The notes under the pieces: model-generated
Databases searched by the model: none
The model's input: only the letters and a program-made list of their open reading frames with translations
Told to the model about the DNA's origin: nothing
Shown here: positions 1 to 8,206 of the stretch, one piece after another
How positions within the stretch are numbered: the stretch's first letter is position 1
Layout: each line of letters opens with the position of its first letter
Position numbers and translations under genes: made by a program
Source: Aquimarina aggregata
GTDB lineage: Bacteria; Bacteroidota; Bacteroidia; Flavobacteriales; Flavobacteriaceae
Direction: 5' to 3'
Assembly: GCF_001632745.1 (NCBI RefSeq)
Contig: NZ_LQRT01000058.1
Location: 303,944 to 367,943 of the forward strand
Length of the DNA: 64,000 nt

Positions 1-1073
1 CTTCTGATGCACACCCTAGAGTGTTAAAAGCAATGTCTACTCCTTTGATTGGTCATTTGGACCCAGAATTTGTAACCATTATGGATGAGGTTAAATCGAT
101 GGTGCAAGAAACATTTATAACAAAGAATCATTTAACATTTGTAGTATCCGCACCTGGTAGTGCTGGTATGGAAACTTGTCTAGTAAATCTTCTTGAACCT
201 GGTGATGAGGTGATTATCGGTATAAACGGAGTTTTTGGTGGCAGAATGGCTGATATAGCAGAGCGTTGTGGTGCTAAAGTTCATAAAGTTGTAGTTCCTT
301 GGGGTACGATTATTTCTACAAATGATATTAAGAAAGCTTTAGATATTTGCCCTAAGCCTAAACTAGTTGCTTTGGTACATGCAGAAACATCTACAGGAGC
401 ATTACAGCCGTTAAAAGAAATTAGTAATTTAGTGCATAATGCAGGTGCTTTATTAATGGTAGATGCAGTGACTTCGTATTGTGGTGTAGAACTTAAGGTT
501 GATGATTGGGATATAGATGCAATTTATACAGGAACTCAGAAAAATTTAAGCGCTCCACCAGGGTTATCACCAGTTAGCTTTTCGGATAGGGCAGTTAAAG
601 TTTTAGAAAATAGAAAGACTAAAGTACAAAGTTGGTTTCTGGATTTAAGTCTAGTAAAAAATTATTGGGGAGGAGCAAAACGAGCTTATCATCATACAGC
701 ACCAGTGTCATCTGTTTATGCTTTACGAGAATCTTTGCGAATTGTTTTAGAAGAAGGTATTGAAGAACGTTGGGAAAGACACCAAAAAGTACATCAAGTA
801 TTAAAAACAAAACTCGAAAATTTAGGGTTTGAATATTTAGTAGAAGAGCAGTATCGATTGCCTAATTTAAATTCTGTATTTCTTCCTGAGGGAAATGATG
901 AGGCATTGCTACGCTCTATATTACTAAATAAATATAACATAGAAGTAGGGGGTGGTTTAGGTGATTTTGCGGGCAAAATATGGCGAATTGGTATTATGGG
1001 AGAAAGTTGTACACTTAACCATGTAAATATGCTTATAAGTGCACTTGAAGATATGAAAGAATTTAAGAGATAA
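1..1073 (+). CDS. Class V aminotransferase, alanine-glyoxylate / serine-pyruvate type (5' partial)
   Basis: PLP-dependent aminotransferase. The reading frame is open from base 3, so the true start lies before the window; the GTG at 21 is internal, because the preceding codons read SDAHPR, part of the usual N-terminal motif of this family. The segment VHAETSTGALQP and the PLP-lysine segment GTQKNLSAPPGLS (Lys codon at 540-542) match the alanine-glyoxylate/serine-pyruvate group. The C-terminal small domain is complete and ends at 1073. The exact amino donor cannot be told from sequence. A strong hairpin terminator follows. Confidence 0.88.
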   Translation, partial: SDAHPRVLKAMSTPLIGHLDPEFVTIMDEVKSMVQETFITKNHLTFVVSAPGSAGMETCLVNLLEPGDEVIIGINGVFGGRMADIAERCGAKVHKVVVPWGTIISTNDIKKALDICPKPKLVALVHAETSTGALQPLKEISNLVHNAGALLMVDAVTSYCGVELKVDDWDIDAIYTGTQKNLSAPPGLSPVSFSDRAVKVLENRKTKVQSWFLDLSLVKNYWGGAKRAYHHTAPVSSVYALRESLRIVLEEGIEERWERHQKVHQVLKTKLENLGFEYLVEEQYRLPNLNSVFLPEGNDEALLRSILLNKYNIEVGGGLGDFAGKIWRIGIMGESCTLNHVNMLISALEDMKEFKR

Positions 1074-1096
1074 AAAAACAAATACTATCTTATGTC

Positions 1097-1135
1097 AAAA
1101 AGGAGTTTCTGCTATTAAGAAACTCCTTTTTGATT
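1097..1135 (+). terminator. Rho-independent terminator after the aminotransferase
   Basis: The arms AAAAGGAGTTT and AAACTCCTTTT (1097-1130) form an 11-bp stem ending in a T run, 24 bp after the aminotransferase stop. Confidence 0.8.
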
Positions 1136-1433
1136 TCTAAATACTAAAAACCCTCATAAATAAGAACTATTGTTTTTAGATAAAACTAAACAAATAAGAA
1201 CTAAATCTAATAAATTTAAAACAACAACGGTAATTGTTTAATGTTTTGATATGCAGGTTTTTATAGAGTTTGTAGTTGTGTGGTGAAATATAAGTTTAAG
1301 CTGCCCTAAATTGTACAAATTAGGGCAATATGGTTTTTCATCGAGTTGAATATTGTATAACTTGATCTTATTCAACTAATAATAAGGTATCGCCGAAAAC
1401 CTGTATAAAATGTAGGCATTAATACAATTAATT
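1136..1433. other. Non-coding stretch with two inverted repeats upstream of the first GG-leader peptide gene
   Basis: No convincing gene. Two hairpins are visible: TGCCCTAA/TTAGGGCA at 1302-1327 (8-bp stem, 10-nt loop) and AGTTGAATA/TATTCAACT at 1344-1377 (9-bp stem, 16-nt loop). Neither is followed by a T run, so they are not obvious terminators. They could be operator or 5'-leader structures for the peptide gene at 1434. I found no clear TAnnTTTG box here. Confidence 0.45.
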
Positions 1434-1589
1434 ATGAAAAAATCTAGGAGCTTAAAATTAAATCTTGACAAGCAAACTATTTCAAAGTTACATCAAAGAA
1501 CGATTAAAGGAGGACAACATCATACATGCACACCTACATGTACTCAAACAGCTTTGCATAGTAGATGTGGTAATCAACAATGCTATTAA
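1434..1589 (+). CDS. GG-leader RiPP precursor peptide, class I lanthipeptide-like (51 aa)
   Basis: A 51-codon gene. The first 27 residues form a Bacteroidota natural-product leader: basic start, the LKLNLDKQTISKL segment and a GG at residues 26-27. The 24-residue core is unlike normal protein: four Cys (32, 36, 45, 50), six Thr/Ser and three His, beginning QHHTCTPTCTQT. Thr/Ser plus Cys is what lanthionine formation needs, and the leader resembles those of flavobacterial class I lanthipeptides (pinensin-like). No LanB, LanC, peptidase or exporter lies in the window, so modification and export would have to come from elsewhere, or the core may be disulfide-bonded. The gene stands alone between hairpins and is followed by two more. 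Confidence 0.7.
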   Translation: MKKSRSLKLNLDKQTISKLHQRTIKGGQHHTCTPTCTQTALHSRCGNQQCY

Positions 1590-1599
1590 TTTTTTACTT

Positions 1600-1619
1600 A
1601 AGGAGTTTTAAAACTCCTT
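1600..1619. terminator. Perfect palindrome after the peptide gene
   Basis: AAGGAGTTTTAAAACTCCTT is a perfect 20-bp palindrome 10 bp after the peptide stop. It lacks a long T run, so it may be a weak terminator or an RNA-stabilising hairpin. Confidence 0.5.
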
Positions 1620-1655
1620 GACTTTGAGAATAAACAAAATAATTACCATAAAATA

Positions 1656-1688
1656 GTCAGGCTTGATGTATAAGCCTGACTTCTTTTT
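1656..1688 (+). terminator. Rho-independent terminator of the peptide transcript
   Basis: GTCAGGCTT (1656-1664) pairs with AAGCCTGAC (1672-1680), followed by TTCTTTTT. The 9-bp stem with a T-rich tail is a good plus-strand terminator. Confidence 0.75.
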
Positions 1689-1768
1689 ATTAGATTAAAT
1701 TTATTATGACCATTTTATTTTTTGAAAATGGGGCTTAGTACAAAAAAGCCAAGATTAAGTCATAGTAT

Positions 1769-1802
1769 AAAACTCTCAACATTCTTAATTAGAAAGAGTT
1801 TT
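1769..1802 (-). terminator. Possible terminator of the amidohydrolase operon
   Basis: AAAACTCT (1769-1776) pairs with AGAGTTTT (1795-1802) across an 18-nt loop, a few bases beyond the minus-strand stop at 1808. The stem is modest and the T run short. Confidence 0.4.
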
Positions 1803-1807
1803 TGCAA

Positions 1808-3106
1808 TTATTTTGAACCATACTTGGAACTATATCGTTTCCAAAGTTTGGTTTGATGACTTTCTAAACTAATATCACGTCCTTGTATAAAGACTTTTTC
1901 TATTTGATTAGTTCTCATATCAAGGGCATCGCCCAAACTAATAAATAAGGTTGCATCTTTACCTACTTCAAGTGTTCCTGCAATACTATCAATTCCTAAT
2001 ATTTTAGCACTGTTACCAGTAATAAGTTGTAATGCTTTTTCTTTATCAAGACCATGTGCAGCAACAGTACCAGCTTGAAAAGGAAGATTACGAGCATTAG
2101 CACGTTCCATTTGACCGCTATTTTGTAATGCGACTAATACGCCTGCATCCATTAATAGCTTTGCATTTTTATAGGGCAGGTCGTAATCATCATCTTCAAA
2201 ATTAGGTTCAGAATGAGTTCTTGTTAATAGCACCCCGATATTATTTTGTTTTATTTGGTTCGCAATTTTATATGCTTGATCTGCTCCAACTAGAACTATT
2301 TTCTTTAGAGCATGTTTTTTAGCGAAAGACATAACATCTAAAATTGCTTTTTCATGTGCTACATGAACAAATAATGTTTTTGAACCATCAAAAATACCTT
2401 TCATTGCAAAATGAGGTAGGTTTTTTGTAGGAGACGAGGATTGAATAGTCGCTTTAGCTTGATTGATAAAATCTTCGATTTGAGTTACTTGTTCATCATA
2501 CTTTTTGTTGGGTTTAAAGCCTGGGTCTTCTCCTAGCCACCAACGGCCTCTTGTAACTGTATTTGGCCAATTCATATGAATGCCATCATCGGTTTTTAGT
2601 GCTGCATCCTCCCAATTCCAAGCATCTAATTGTACAATAGATGAGGTTCCAGAAATAATGCCACCACGAGGCGTTATTTGAGCCATCAGAACACCGTTAG
2701 GACGCATACTTTCTACAATTTTACTTTCTGCATTATATGCTATAATACTTCGAATATGTGGATTGTAATTTCCTAATTCACTATCATCGTCGGTAGCACG
2801 AACAGCACCTATTTCTACTAACCCTAATGTAGTATTAGGGGCTATAAAACCAGGATAAATATGTTTTCCTGATGCATCTATTGTTTTTCCTTCAGCAGAG
2901 ATGCTTCCTTGAACTCCTATAGCAGTTATTTTTCCATTTTTAAAAATAAGAATACTATTTTCTATAATTTCTCCAGTGCCAATGTGCGCAATAGCCCCGC
3001 TAATAGAGATAGTTTCACTTTGTTTTTTTGCTGGAGTTTGTTGTGCTATACTACTATTTCCGATAGAAAAGGTAAGCAACAATATTATGTATGATATTTT
3101 TTTCAT
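1808..3106 (-). CDS. Secreted amidohydrolase-family protein, probable pseudo-enzyme (432 aa)
   Basis: Signal peptide at residues 1-21 (ends SIAQQ), then the amidohydrolase beta-sandwich and TIM-barrel fold. It has the C-terminal signature NSAKILGIDSIAGTLEVGKD typical of imidazolonepropionase-like members. The metal-binding HxH that should follow IYPGFI is replaced by APNTT, and the late-barrel Asp region reads LQNSGQ rather than SD. A lone histidine pair remains in LFVHVAHEKA. So fold and secretion are clear but hydrolysis is doubtful. It lies 10 bp downstream of a larger homologue (3117-6107), so the two are probably co-transcribed and may work together in the periplasm. Substrate unknown. 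Confidence 0.8.
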   Translation of the reverse strand: MKKISYIILLLTFSIGNSSIAQQTPAKKQSETISISGAIAHIGTGEIIENSILIFKNGKITAIGVQGSISAEGKTIDASGKHIYPGFIAPNTTLGLVEIGAVRATDDDSELGNYNPHIRSIIAYNAESKIVESMRPNGVLMAQITPRGGIISGTSSIVQLDAWNWEDAALKTDDGIHMNWPNTVTRGRWWLGEDPGFKPNKKYDEQVTQIEDFINQAKATIQSSSPTKNLPHFAMKGIFDGSKTLFVHVAHEKAILDVMSFAKKHALKKIVLVGADQAYKIANQIKQNNIGVLLTRTHSEPNFEDDDYDLPYKNAKLLMDAGVLVALQNSGQMERANARNLPFQAGTVAAHGLDKEKALQLITGNSAKILGIDSIAGTLEVGKDATLFISLGDALDMRTNQIEKVFIQGRDISLESHQTKLWKRYSSKYGSK

Positions 3107-3116
3107 GTTTTGTTTC

Positions 3117-6107
3117 TTAATGAATGGTTTCTATAGTTTCGCACTCAAAATGTTGCTTTTCTTTTTTCTTAGGAGGTTGTGTTTTTAAGCCGCTATTTTT
3201 TGCTTTTAATAGCATAGCAGAAAGTTTGTTTTTCTCTGCTGCAATTGATTTTCGCATTGCTTTGTCTTTATCAAGATCAAAATATATAGCACCTTCTATT
3301 ATGGTTTTATCTGCTTTCGCATAAATAGATAAAGGATGATCGGTCCAGACTACCACATCGGCATCTTTTCCAACTTTGATACTGCCAACTCTATCATCAA
3401 TATGCAATAATTTTGCTGGGTTTAGTGTAACAAATTTTAAAGCATCTTCTTCTGAGACTCCTCCATATTTTACAGATTTGGCAGCTTCTTGGTTTAATCG
3501 ACGAGACATTTCACTATCATCACTATTTATAGCAGTCACTACACCTTGATTATGCATAATTGTTGCGTTGTATGGTATAGCGTCATTAACCTCATACTTA
3601 TATGCCCACCAATCTGAAAAGGTAGAGCCACCAACTCCGTGAGCAGCCATTTTATCGGCTACTTTATATCCTTCTAAAATGTGTGTAAAAGTGTTTACTT
3701 TAAAATTAAATCTTTCTGCTACTTTTAGGAGCATATTGATTTCACTTTGCACATATGAATGACAACTAATAAAGCGTTCTTGATTAAGAATTTCGACAAG
3801 TGTTTCCATTTCGATATCTTTTCGATAAGGTATACCGCTTTTTTTCCGTTTTTCGTATGCTTTGGCTCGATTAAAGTAATCTACGTACAATTGTTCTACT
3901 CCCATTCTTGTTTGAGGAAAACGAGTTGTACTACCCCAGTTGCTTTGCTTTACATTTTCTCCAAGAGCAAATTTTATAAATTTAGGAGGGTTTTTATAGA
4001 TAAGGTTTTTGGCATTCTCTCCCCATTTCAGTTTTAGAATAGCAGATCGACCACCTATTGGATTAGCCGAACCATGAAGTATCTGTATCGAAGTTACACC
4101 CCCGGCAAGATTTCTATAAATATTGATATCACTAGGAGAAACAACATCTTCTATAGTGACTTCTGCAGAAGAGTTATGTCCTGCTTCATTAATTGCATCT
4201 GCTGCAATATGCGAGTGTTCATCAATTACACCTGCTGTAACATGTTTTCCTGTAGCATCAATTGTTCTAGCAGTACTATCAGTAAGATTTTTTCCAACAG
4301 CAGCAATTTTTCCGTTTTTTAGTAATACATCTGTCTCTTTTAGAACTCCATCGGATTCGTTAGTCCATACGGTCGCATTTTTTAGTAACAGAGTTTCGGA
4401 TTTTGGGAGTTGTAAATTGCCATAAGCAATGTTAGGGTAAGCTACAGGGAGCACTTCGGGTTGTTCTTTTTGTTCAGAAGTTTTTTCTTTCTCTTTATCA
4501 GAAGTCTCGTTAGGTTTCTTTTTTGCTGTAAAAGTTGTTTCTGCACCATTTGGAAGAATAGCTTTTCCTCTCCATAAATTTTGGTTTTGACCAATTGAAG
4601 TGACTACTCTTGTGTATTCAGTTTTAGTTGTATCAGTTCCAGTAAATGTTAGTGATACCCAATCATTTTTATAATTAATTTTAGACCCCAGTTTGATATC
4701 GCCAAATTTGATGTTAGCTTTCGGTTTATCTGGTTTTCCTGATATTGATAACTCATAGATCTTTCCTGCTACAGTAAGATCGTAAGAGCCATTAATATCT
4801 TTTATAGTCATATCATTAACTACATTTTTATGACCTTGTACCCAATTTTCAAAAATGATATTATCTTTTGAGAAGAGTTCACCTTTGGTAATTAAGAAAT
4901 TAGCATATGCTCCTTTTTTTAAACTACCTAGAAGATTACTTTTTCCTAAAATTTTAGCTGGTATTGTTGTTAATGCAGCAAGTGCCGTTTTTTTATCAAG
5001 ACCATGATGAATAGCTTTGATAATGCGACTTTTAAAATCAGTAAGTTTTTTAAGTTTATGAGTTGTCAAAGAAAAAGAAATCCCGTTTTTTGATAGAACA
5101 GATGGATTTGTTGGTGCTTGATTCCAGTGACGCATATCGCCTAAGCTTACTAGATTTGACATATATGGATTTGATACGTCGTATGCTTCAGGAAAGTCAA
5201 GAGGAATAATATAAGTTGCATTTGTAGCTTTTACGCTATTAACTCGTGCATACTCATCTCCACCACCGACAATCGTATATTGTATATTAAATTGATCCCC
5301 GACTTTATCAGCTCTAAAGCCATTTATTCTGTTGCCGGCATCAAAAATTTGGGGTAAGTTTTTGTTTCTATCGAAAGCTTCTAACGATAAATCTTTTGTA
5401 GCGCTATTACCAGAAATATACCAGCCAGCATCATGATATACTTGTCTTAATAAAGCCATAGCCCCCATTAATGAGGTGGGATATACTTGTTTGCTTTTAT
5501 TACTCTTATTAAATGAAAAAAATTGGGCAGAGCGATCACTAAGTAATCTTTCACCTTCACTACCGTTATTATTTAAAGCAATAAGTAATCCTGTGCCTCG
5601 AATTATACCATCTGGCATATGAGTATTTACTACTCCGAAACCTGCGTTAACATATTCTGTAGCTTTTTTAGTGTCATACTTAAAATCGGTAAGTGCATTA
5701 GTTTCTGGACGTATATGATCGTTCCAGTAATACCCTTCTCTGGTGGCTTCCCATTTTGGTTGAGCTCCTGGACTAAAAATGCTTCCGCCTTGTGCTTTTG
5801 GTTTTGTTATACCAAAATTGGTATATGGATCAATAAAAGATGGGTAAATATGTTTTCCTTTAAGATCAATAACAATACTATTCTTTGGCATAGATATTGT
5901 TGCTCCTACTTGAACAATTTTACCTTTTTGTATTACTAATGAGGCGTTCTTTATTTCTGAATCTGGAGATGTGTGAATTGTTGCGTTTTTGAAAACAGTG
6001 TAGTTTACATCGGTAGATTTTACTCCATCGTTTTTAGGAAAATATTCCTGAGCATAAAAAGTAAAGCCACAACATATCACCATGATTGATGATAGAATTT
6101 TTTTCAT
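3117..6107 (-). CDS. Secreted double-domain amidohydrolase (996 aa)
   Basis: Signal peptide (MKKILSS to FYAQ), then two amidohydrolase halves joined by a Lys/Glu-rich linker near residue 540. In the N-terminal half the expected HxH after IYPSFI is DPYTN, so metal ligands are missing. The C-terminal half keeps them: DEHSHIA, then CHSY and THIL histidines and NSDD aspartate, so it should be the active unit. The end NPAKLLHIDDRVGSIKVGKD is the family signature. Length near 1,000 aa fits the two-domain Bacteroidota version. It is first in the operon with the 432-aa homologue. Likely a periplasmic or surface hydrolase of an amide or cyclic-amide substrate; specificity cannot be read. Confidence 0.82.
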   Translation of the reverse strand: MKKILSSIMVICCGFTFYAQEYFPKNDGVKSTDVNYTVFKNATIHTSPDSEIKNASLVIQKGKIVQVGATISMPKNSIVIDLKGKHIYPSFIDPYTNFGITKPKAQGGSIFSPGAQPKWEATREGYYWNDHIRPETNALTDFKYDTKKATEYVNAGFGVVNTHMPDGIIRGTGLLIALNNNGSEGERLLSDRSAQFFSFNKSNKSKQVYPTSLMGAMALLRQVYHDAGWYISGNSATKDLSLEAFDRNKNLPQIFDAGNRINGFRADKVGDQFNIQYTIVGGGDEYARVNSVKATNATYIIPLDFPEAYDVSNPYMSNLVSLGDMRHWNQAPTNPSVLSKNGISFSLTTHKLKKLTDFKSRIIKAIHHGLDKKTALAALTTIPAKILGKSNLLGSLKKGAYANFLITKGELFSKDNIIFENWVQGHKNVVNDMTIKDINGSYDLTVAGKIYELSISGKPDKPKANIKFGDIKLGSKINYKNDWVSLTFTGTDTTKTEYTRVVTSIGQNQNLWRGKAILPNGAETTFTAKKKPNETSDKEKEKTSEQKEQPEVLPVAYPNIAYGNLQLPKSETLLLKNATVWTNESDGVLKETDVLLKNGKIAAVGKNLTDSTARTIDATGKHVTAGVIDEHSHIAADAINEAGHNSSAEVTIEDVVSPSDINIYRNLAGGVTSIQILHGSANPIGGRSAILKLKWGENAKNLIYKNPPKFIKFALGENVKQSNWGSTTRFPQTRMGVEQLYVDYFNRAKAYEKRKKSGIPYRKDIEMETLVEILNQERFISCHSYVQSEINMLLKVAERFNFKVNTFTHILEGYKVADKMAAHGVGGSTFSDWWAYKYEVNDAIPYNATIMHNQGVVTAINSDDSEMSRRLNQEAAKSVKYGGVSEEDALKFVTLNPAKLLHIDDRVGSIKVGKDADVVVWTDHPLSIYAKADKTIIEGAIYFDLDKDKAMRKSIAAEKNKLSAMLLKAKNSGLKTQPPKKKEKQHFECETIETIH

Positions 6108-6253
6108 ATGGTTTGTGTAAAGTGTGTGAATAAGCTTTAAAGATAGCCGTTGCGGTATAAAAAGATAGAGAATTAATATTTTTTTAACAGCAATTGTTTT
6201 TTAATGATAAGTCAATTTCATTAATTACATTTCATATTAATAACTAGTTAGCC

Positions 6254-6946
6254 ATGAGAAAAATCATTTTTATTGTAGCATTGACCTCCTTTTGTTTGTC
6301 TAATGCCCAACAATCATCATCAAATTCAAATAATGCAGTTGAATATAACACAACAACTAGGTCTGTGTTTTTAAGACCTCTGGCTTCTTCAAAAGTTACT
6401 ATTACAGAGGAATCTGTTGCCGGGAGTAAATATTACAAAGAAACTTTTCTTATGGGGTCAGTTTATGTGAAAAATAAACTTTTAGGAAAATATAAGGTTA
6501 GATATAACGCTTACGATGATGAAGTGGAAGTTTTACAAAATGGTAAAACATCTGCTCTCCATTATGAAGAAGATATAACCGTTAATTTGGATGAGTATAC
6601 TTTTAAAATTTTAAGAGATAACACAAACAAGAAAAGTTATTATGTTGATTTTCATGAAGGAAAAAATACATCATTAGTGTTACAGCCAAAAATTGTTCTG
6701 AAAAAACCTGTAGAGCCAAAGAATGGTTTTGGAGGAAAAATGCCAGCTACCTTTGATAAAGAGTATAAATATTTCATTAAAAATATAGCAGGTAATCTTA
6801 TACCTGTGAAATTAAAGAAAAAGGAAGTCCTTCAAATATTAAGTAATAAAAAGAGCGAAATAGAAAAGTTTGCATCTTCAAACAAGCTTAGCTTTAAGAA
6901 AGAAAGAGACCTTGTTAAAATAGTTAGTCATTATAATACATTGTAA
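6254..6946 (+). CDS. Secreted protein of unknown function (230 aa)
   Basis: Clear signal peptide (MRKIIFIVALTSFCLSNAQ). The mature part is mixed alpha/beta, Lys-rich at the C-terminus, with no motif I recognise. It diverges from the amidohydrolase operon (start 6107) and converges on the DUF3810 gene with a 10-bp gap. The segment around residues 65-95 (VYVKNKLLGKYKVRYNAYD) recalls small Bacteroidota outer-membrane or periplasmic proteins, but I cannot assign a family. Confidence 0.75.
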   Translation: MRKIIFIVALTSFCLSNAQQSSSNSNNAVEYNTTTRSVFLRPLASSKVTITEESVAGSKYYKETFLMGSVYVKNKLLGKYKVRYNAYDDEVEVLQNGKTSALHYEEDITVNLDEYTFKILRDNTNKKSYYVDFHEGKNTSLVLQPKIVLKKPVEPKNGFGGKMPATFDKEYKYFIKNIAGNLIPVKLKKKEVLQILSNKKSEIEKFASSNKLSFKKERDLVKIVSHYNTL

Positions 6947-6956
6947 TTTTGTCTTA

Positions 6957-8015
6957 CTAAATTTTAAAATAATTAACCAGTAGTGCAACAACATAACTAT
7001 ATGTTTCTAGGCCGTCTGGTTGATTATTTGCTTTTAGATAACTATCGTAAGTATCTTTAAAAATGGGTTCAAATGGATTTTCATAAGACTCCCAAAACTC
7101 GTTTACTTCTCTGTAATTTTTTCTAATACCAGGACGTAATTCTTCGATTAAACAGATTGCTTTTTGTTCATCACGAAGATATAAGTCGTTTAAACAAAAT
7201 TTTAAGGCAAATGTAGTTCCACTATATTTAAAATAAATATCATCAAATTTGATAGTAGCCAAGGCTGCTATAAAATTAGCCTCATTTTCTTTAGCAAATC
7301 CTAATTGATGAGCTTCTTCATGACAACTTGTAGTTGGTGCTTTATAATTTAATATAAGTCCGTTTACTTGAGCTTCATTAGTAATAGGATTAAGGTATCC
7401 ACTAAACCCCATATAAGTAAGTGGTAGACTTAGTATTGATTTTTTTATACTTTTTGGGTGATATTTTAAATCAGGAAATATTGTGTTTAATTGATCATAA
7501 GCAGGAATTGTTTTTTGAAATACCTCTTCTTTAGAGTATGGCATTTTTACAGATAAACTATCATTGGGTTCTAATTGTTTGTGCAGCATATTTGCTTGTT
7601 TAATTAACTGATTAGAAACATCTATAAGTTCTTGTTCTGTATATTGATCATCAATTTTTAATATTTCATGAAGCGGTAGCCTATAATAATTCATTCCCCA
7701 AAGAATATGAAAACAAGCATATACGATAGAAAAAGTAGCTCCGATATCAAGAAAAACTTCTCTCCAGATAATTTTTCTAGTAAAGACTTTTGTAATCAAA
7801 AACCGTATAAGCAGAATAATCAAAAAAGTATATAGTAAATCTCCAAAAGAAAACGGAATCCATCCAAAAACATAGCGCAATATTTTAGAAGTATATATAA
7901 AAAAACCATTACTATAAAAACGTTCGATAAATTCAGGAAAAAAGGAAAGAACCTTAACTAAAATAATTTGAATAGGAAGTGCTATTGTAAGTAGTAACTT
8001 TGTTTTAGACTGCAT
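6957..8015 (-). CDS. DUF3810 membrane protein with zinc-protease motif (352 aa)
   Basis: Two or three N-terminal membrane helices within residues 1-115, then a globular domain carrying HEEAHQLGFAKENEANF. This is an HExxH zinc motif followed by a downstream Glu, as in gluzincin-like peptidases and as seen in the DUF3810 family. Substrate unknown. Monocistronic, convergent with the secreted-protein gene. Confidence 0.8.
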   Translation of the reverse strand: MQSKTKLLLTIALPIQIILVKVLSFFPEFIERFYSNGFFIYTSKILRYVFGWIPFSFGDLLYTFLIILLIRFLITKVFTRKIIWREVFLDIGATFSIVYACFHILWGMNYYRLPLHEILKIDDQYTEQELIDVSNQLIKQANMLHKQLEPNDSLSVKMPYSKEEVFQKTIPAYDQLNTIFPDLKYHPKSIKKSILSLPLTYMGFSGYLNPITNEAQVNGLILNYKAPTTSCHEEAHQLGFAKENEANFIAALATIKFDDIYFKYSGTTFALKFCLNDLYLRDEQKAICLIEELRPGIRKNYREVNEFWESYENPFEPIFKDTYDSYLKANNQPDGLETYSYVVALLVNYFKI

Positions 8016-8135
8016 AGGGTAAATATATTTACAATTCTCTATTTAGAATGAAGAATTAAGATTTTTTTAGTAACGACTTTTATTCATGCCATTGGTTTCA
8101 TTTTTTTTAGGCTAAAGCTAGTCCAGAGAAAACAA

Positions 8136-8143
8136 TACTTTTG
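8136..8143 (+). promoter_or_regulatory. Possible -7 box for pepD
   Basis: TACTTTTG matches the Bacteroidota -7 consensus TAnnTTTG, 63 bp before the pepD ATG. No TTG at the proper -33 spacing is visible, so this is only suggestive. Confidence 0.35.
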
Positions 8144-8206
8144 TGAAATTATATTGGGATTTGGAGTATAAAATTTAGAATTTCGTAGCATAAACATAAT
8201 ACACAT

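Noticed and set aside
4074..4425. Cys-rich plus-strand frames inside the 996-aa amidohydrolase
   Set aside because: Antisense shadows of a gene with clear domains on the minus strand.
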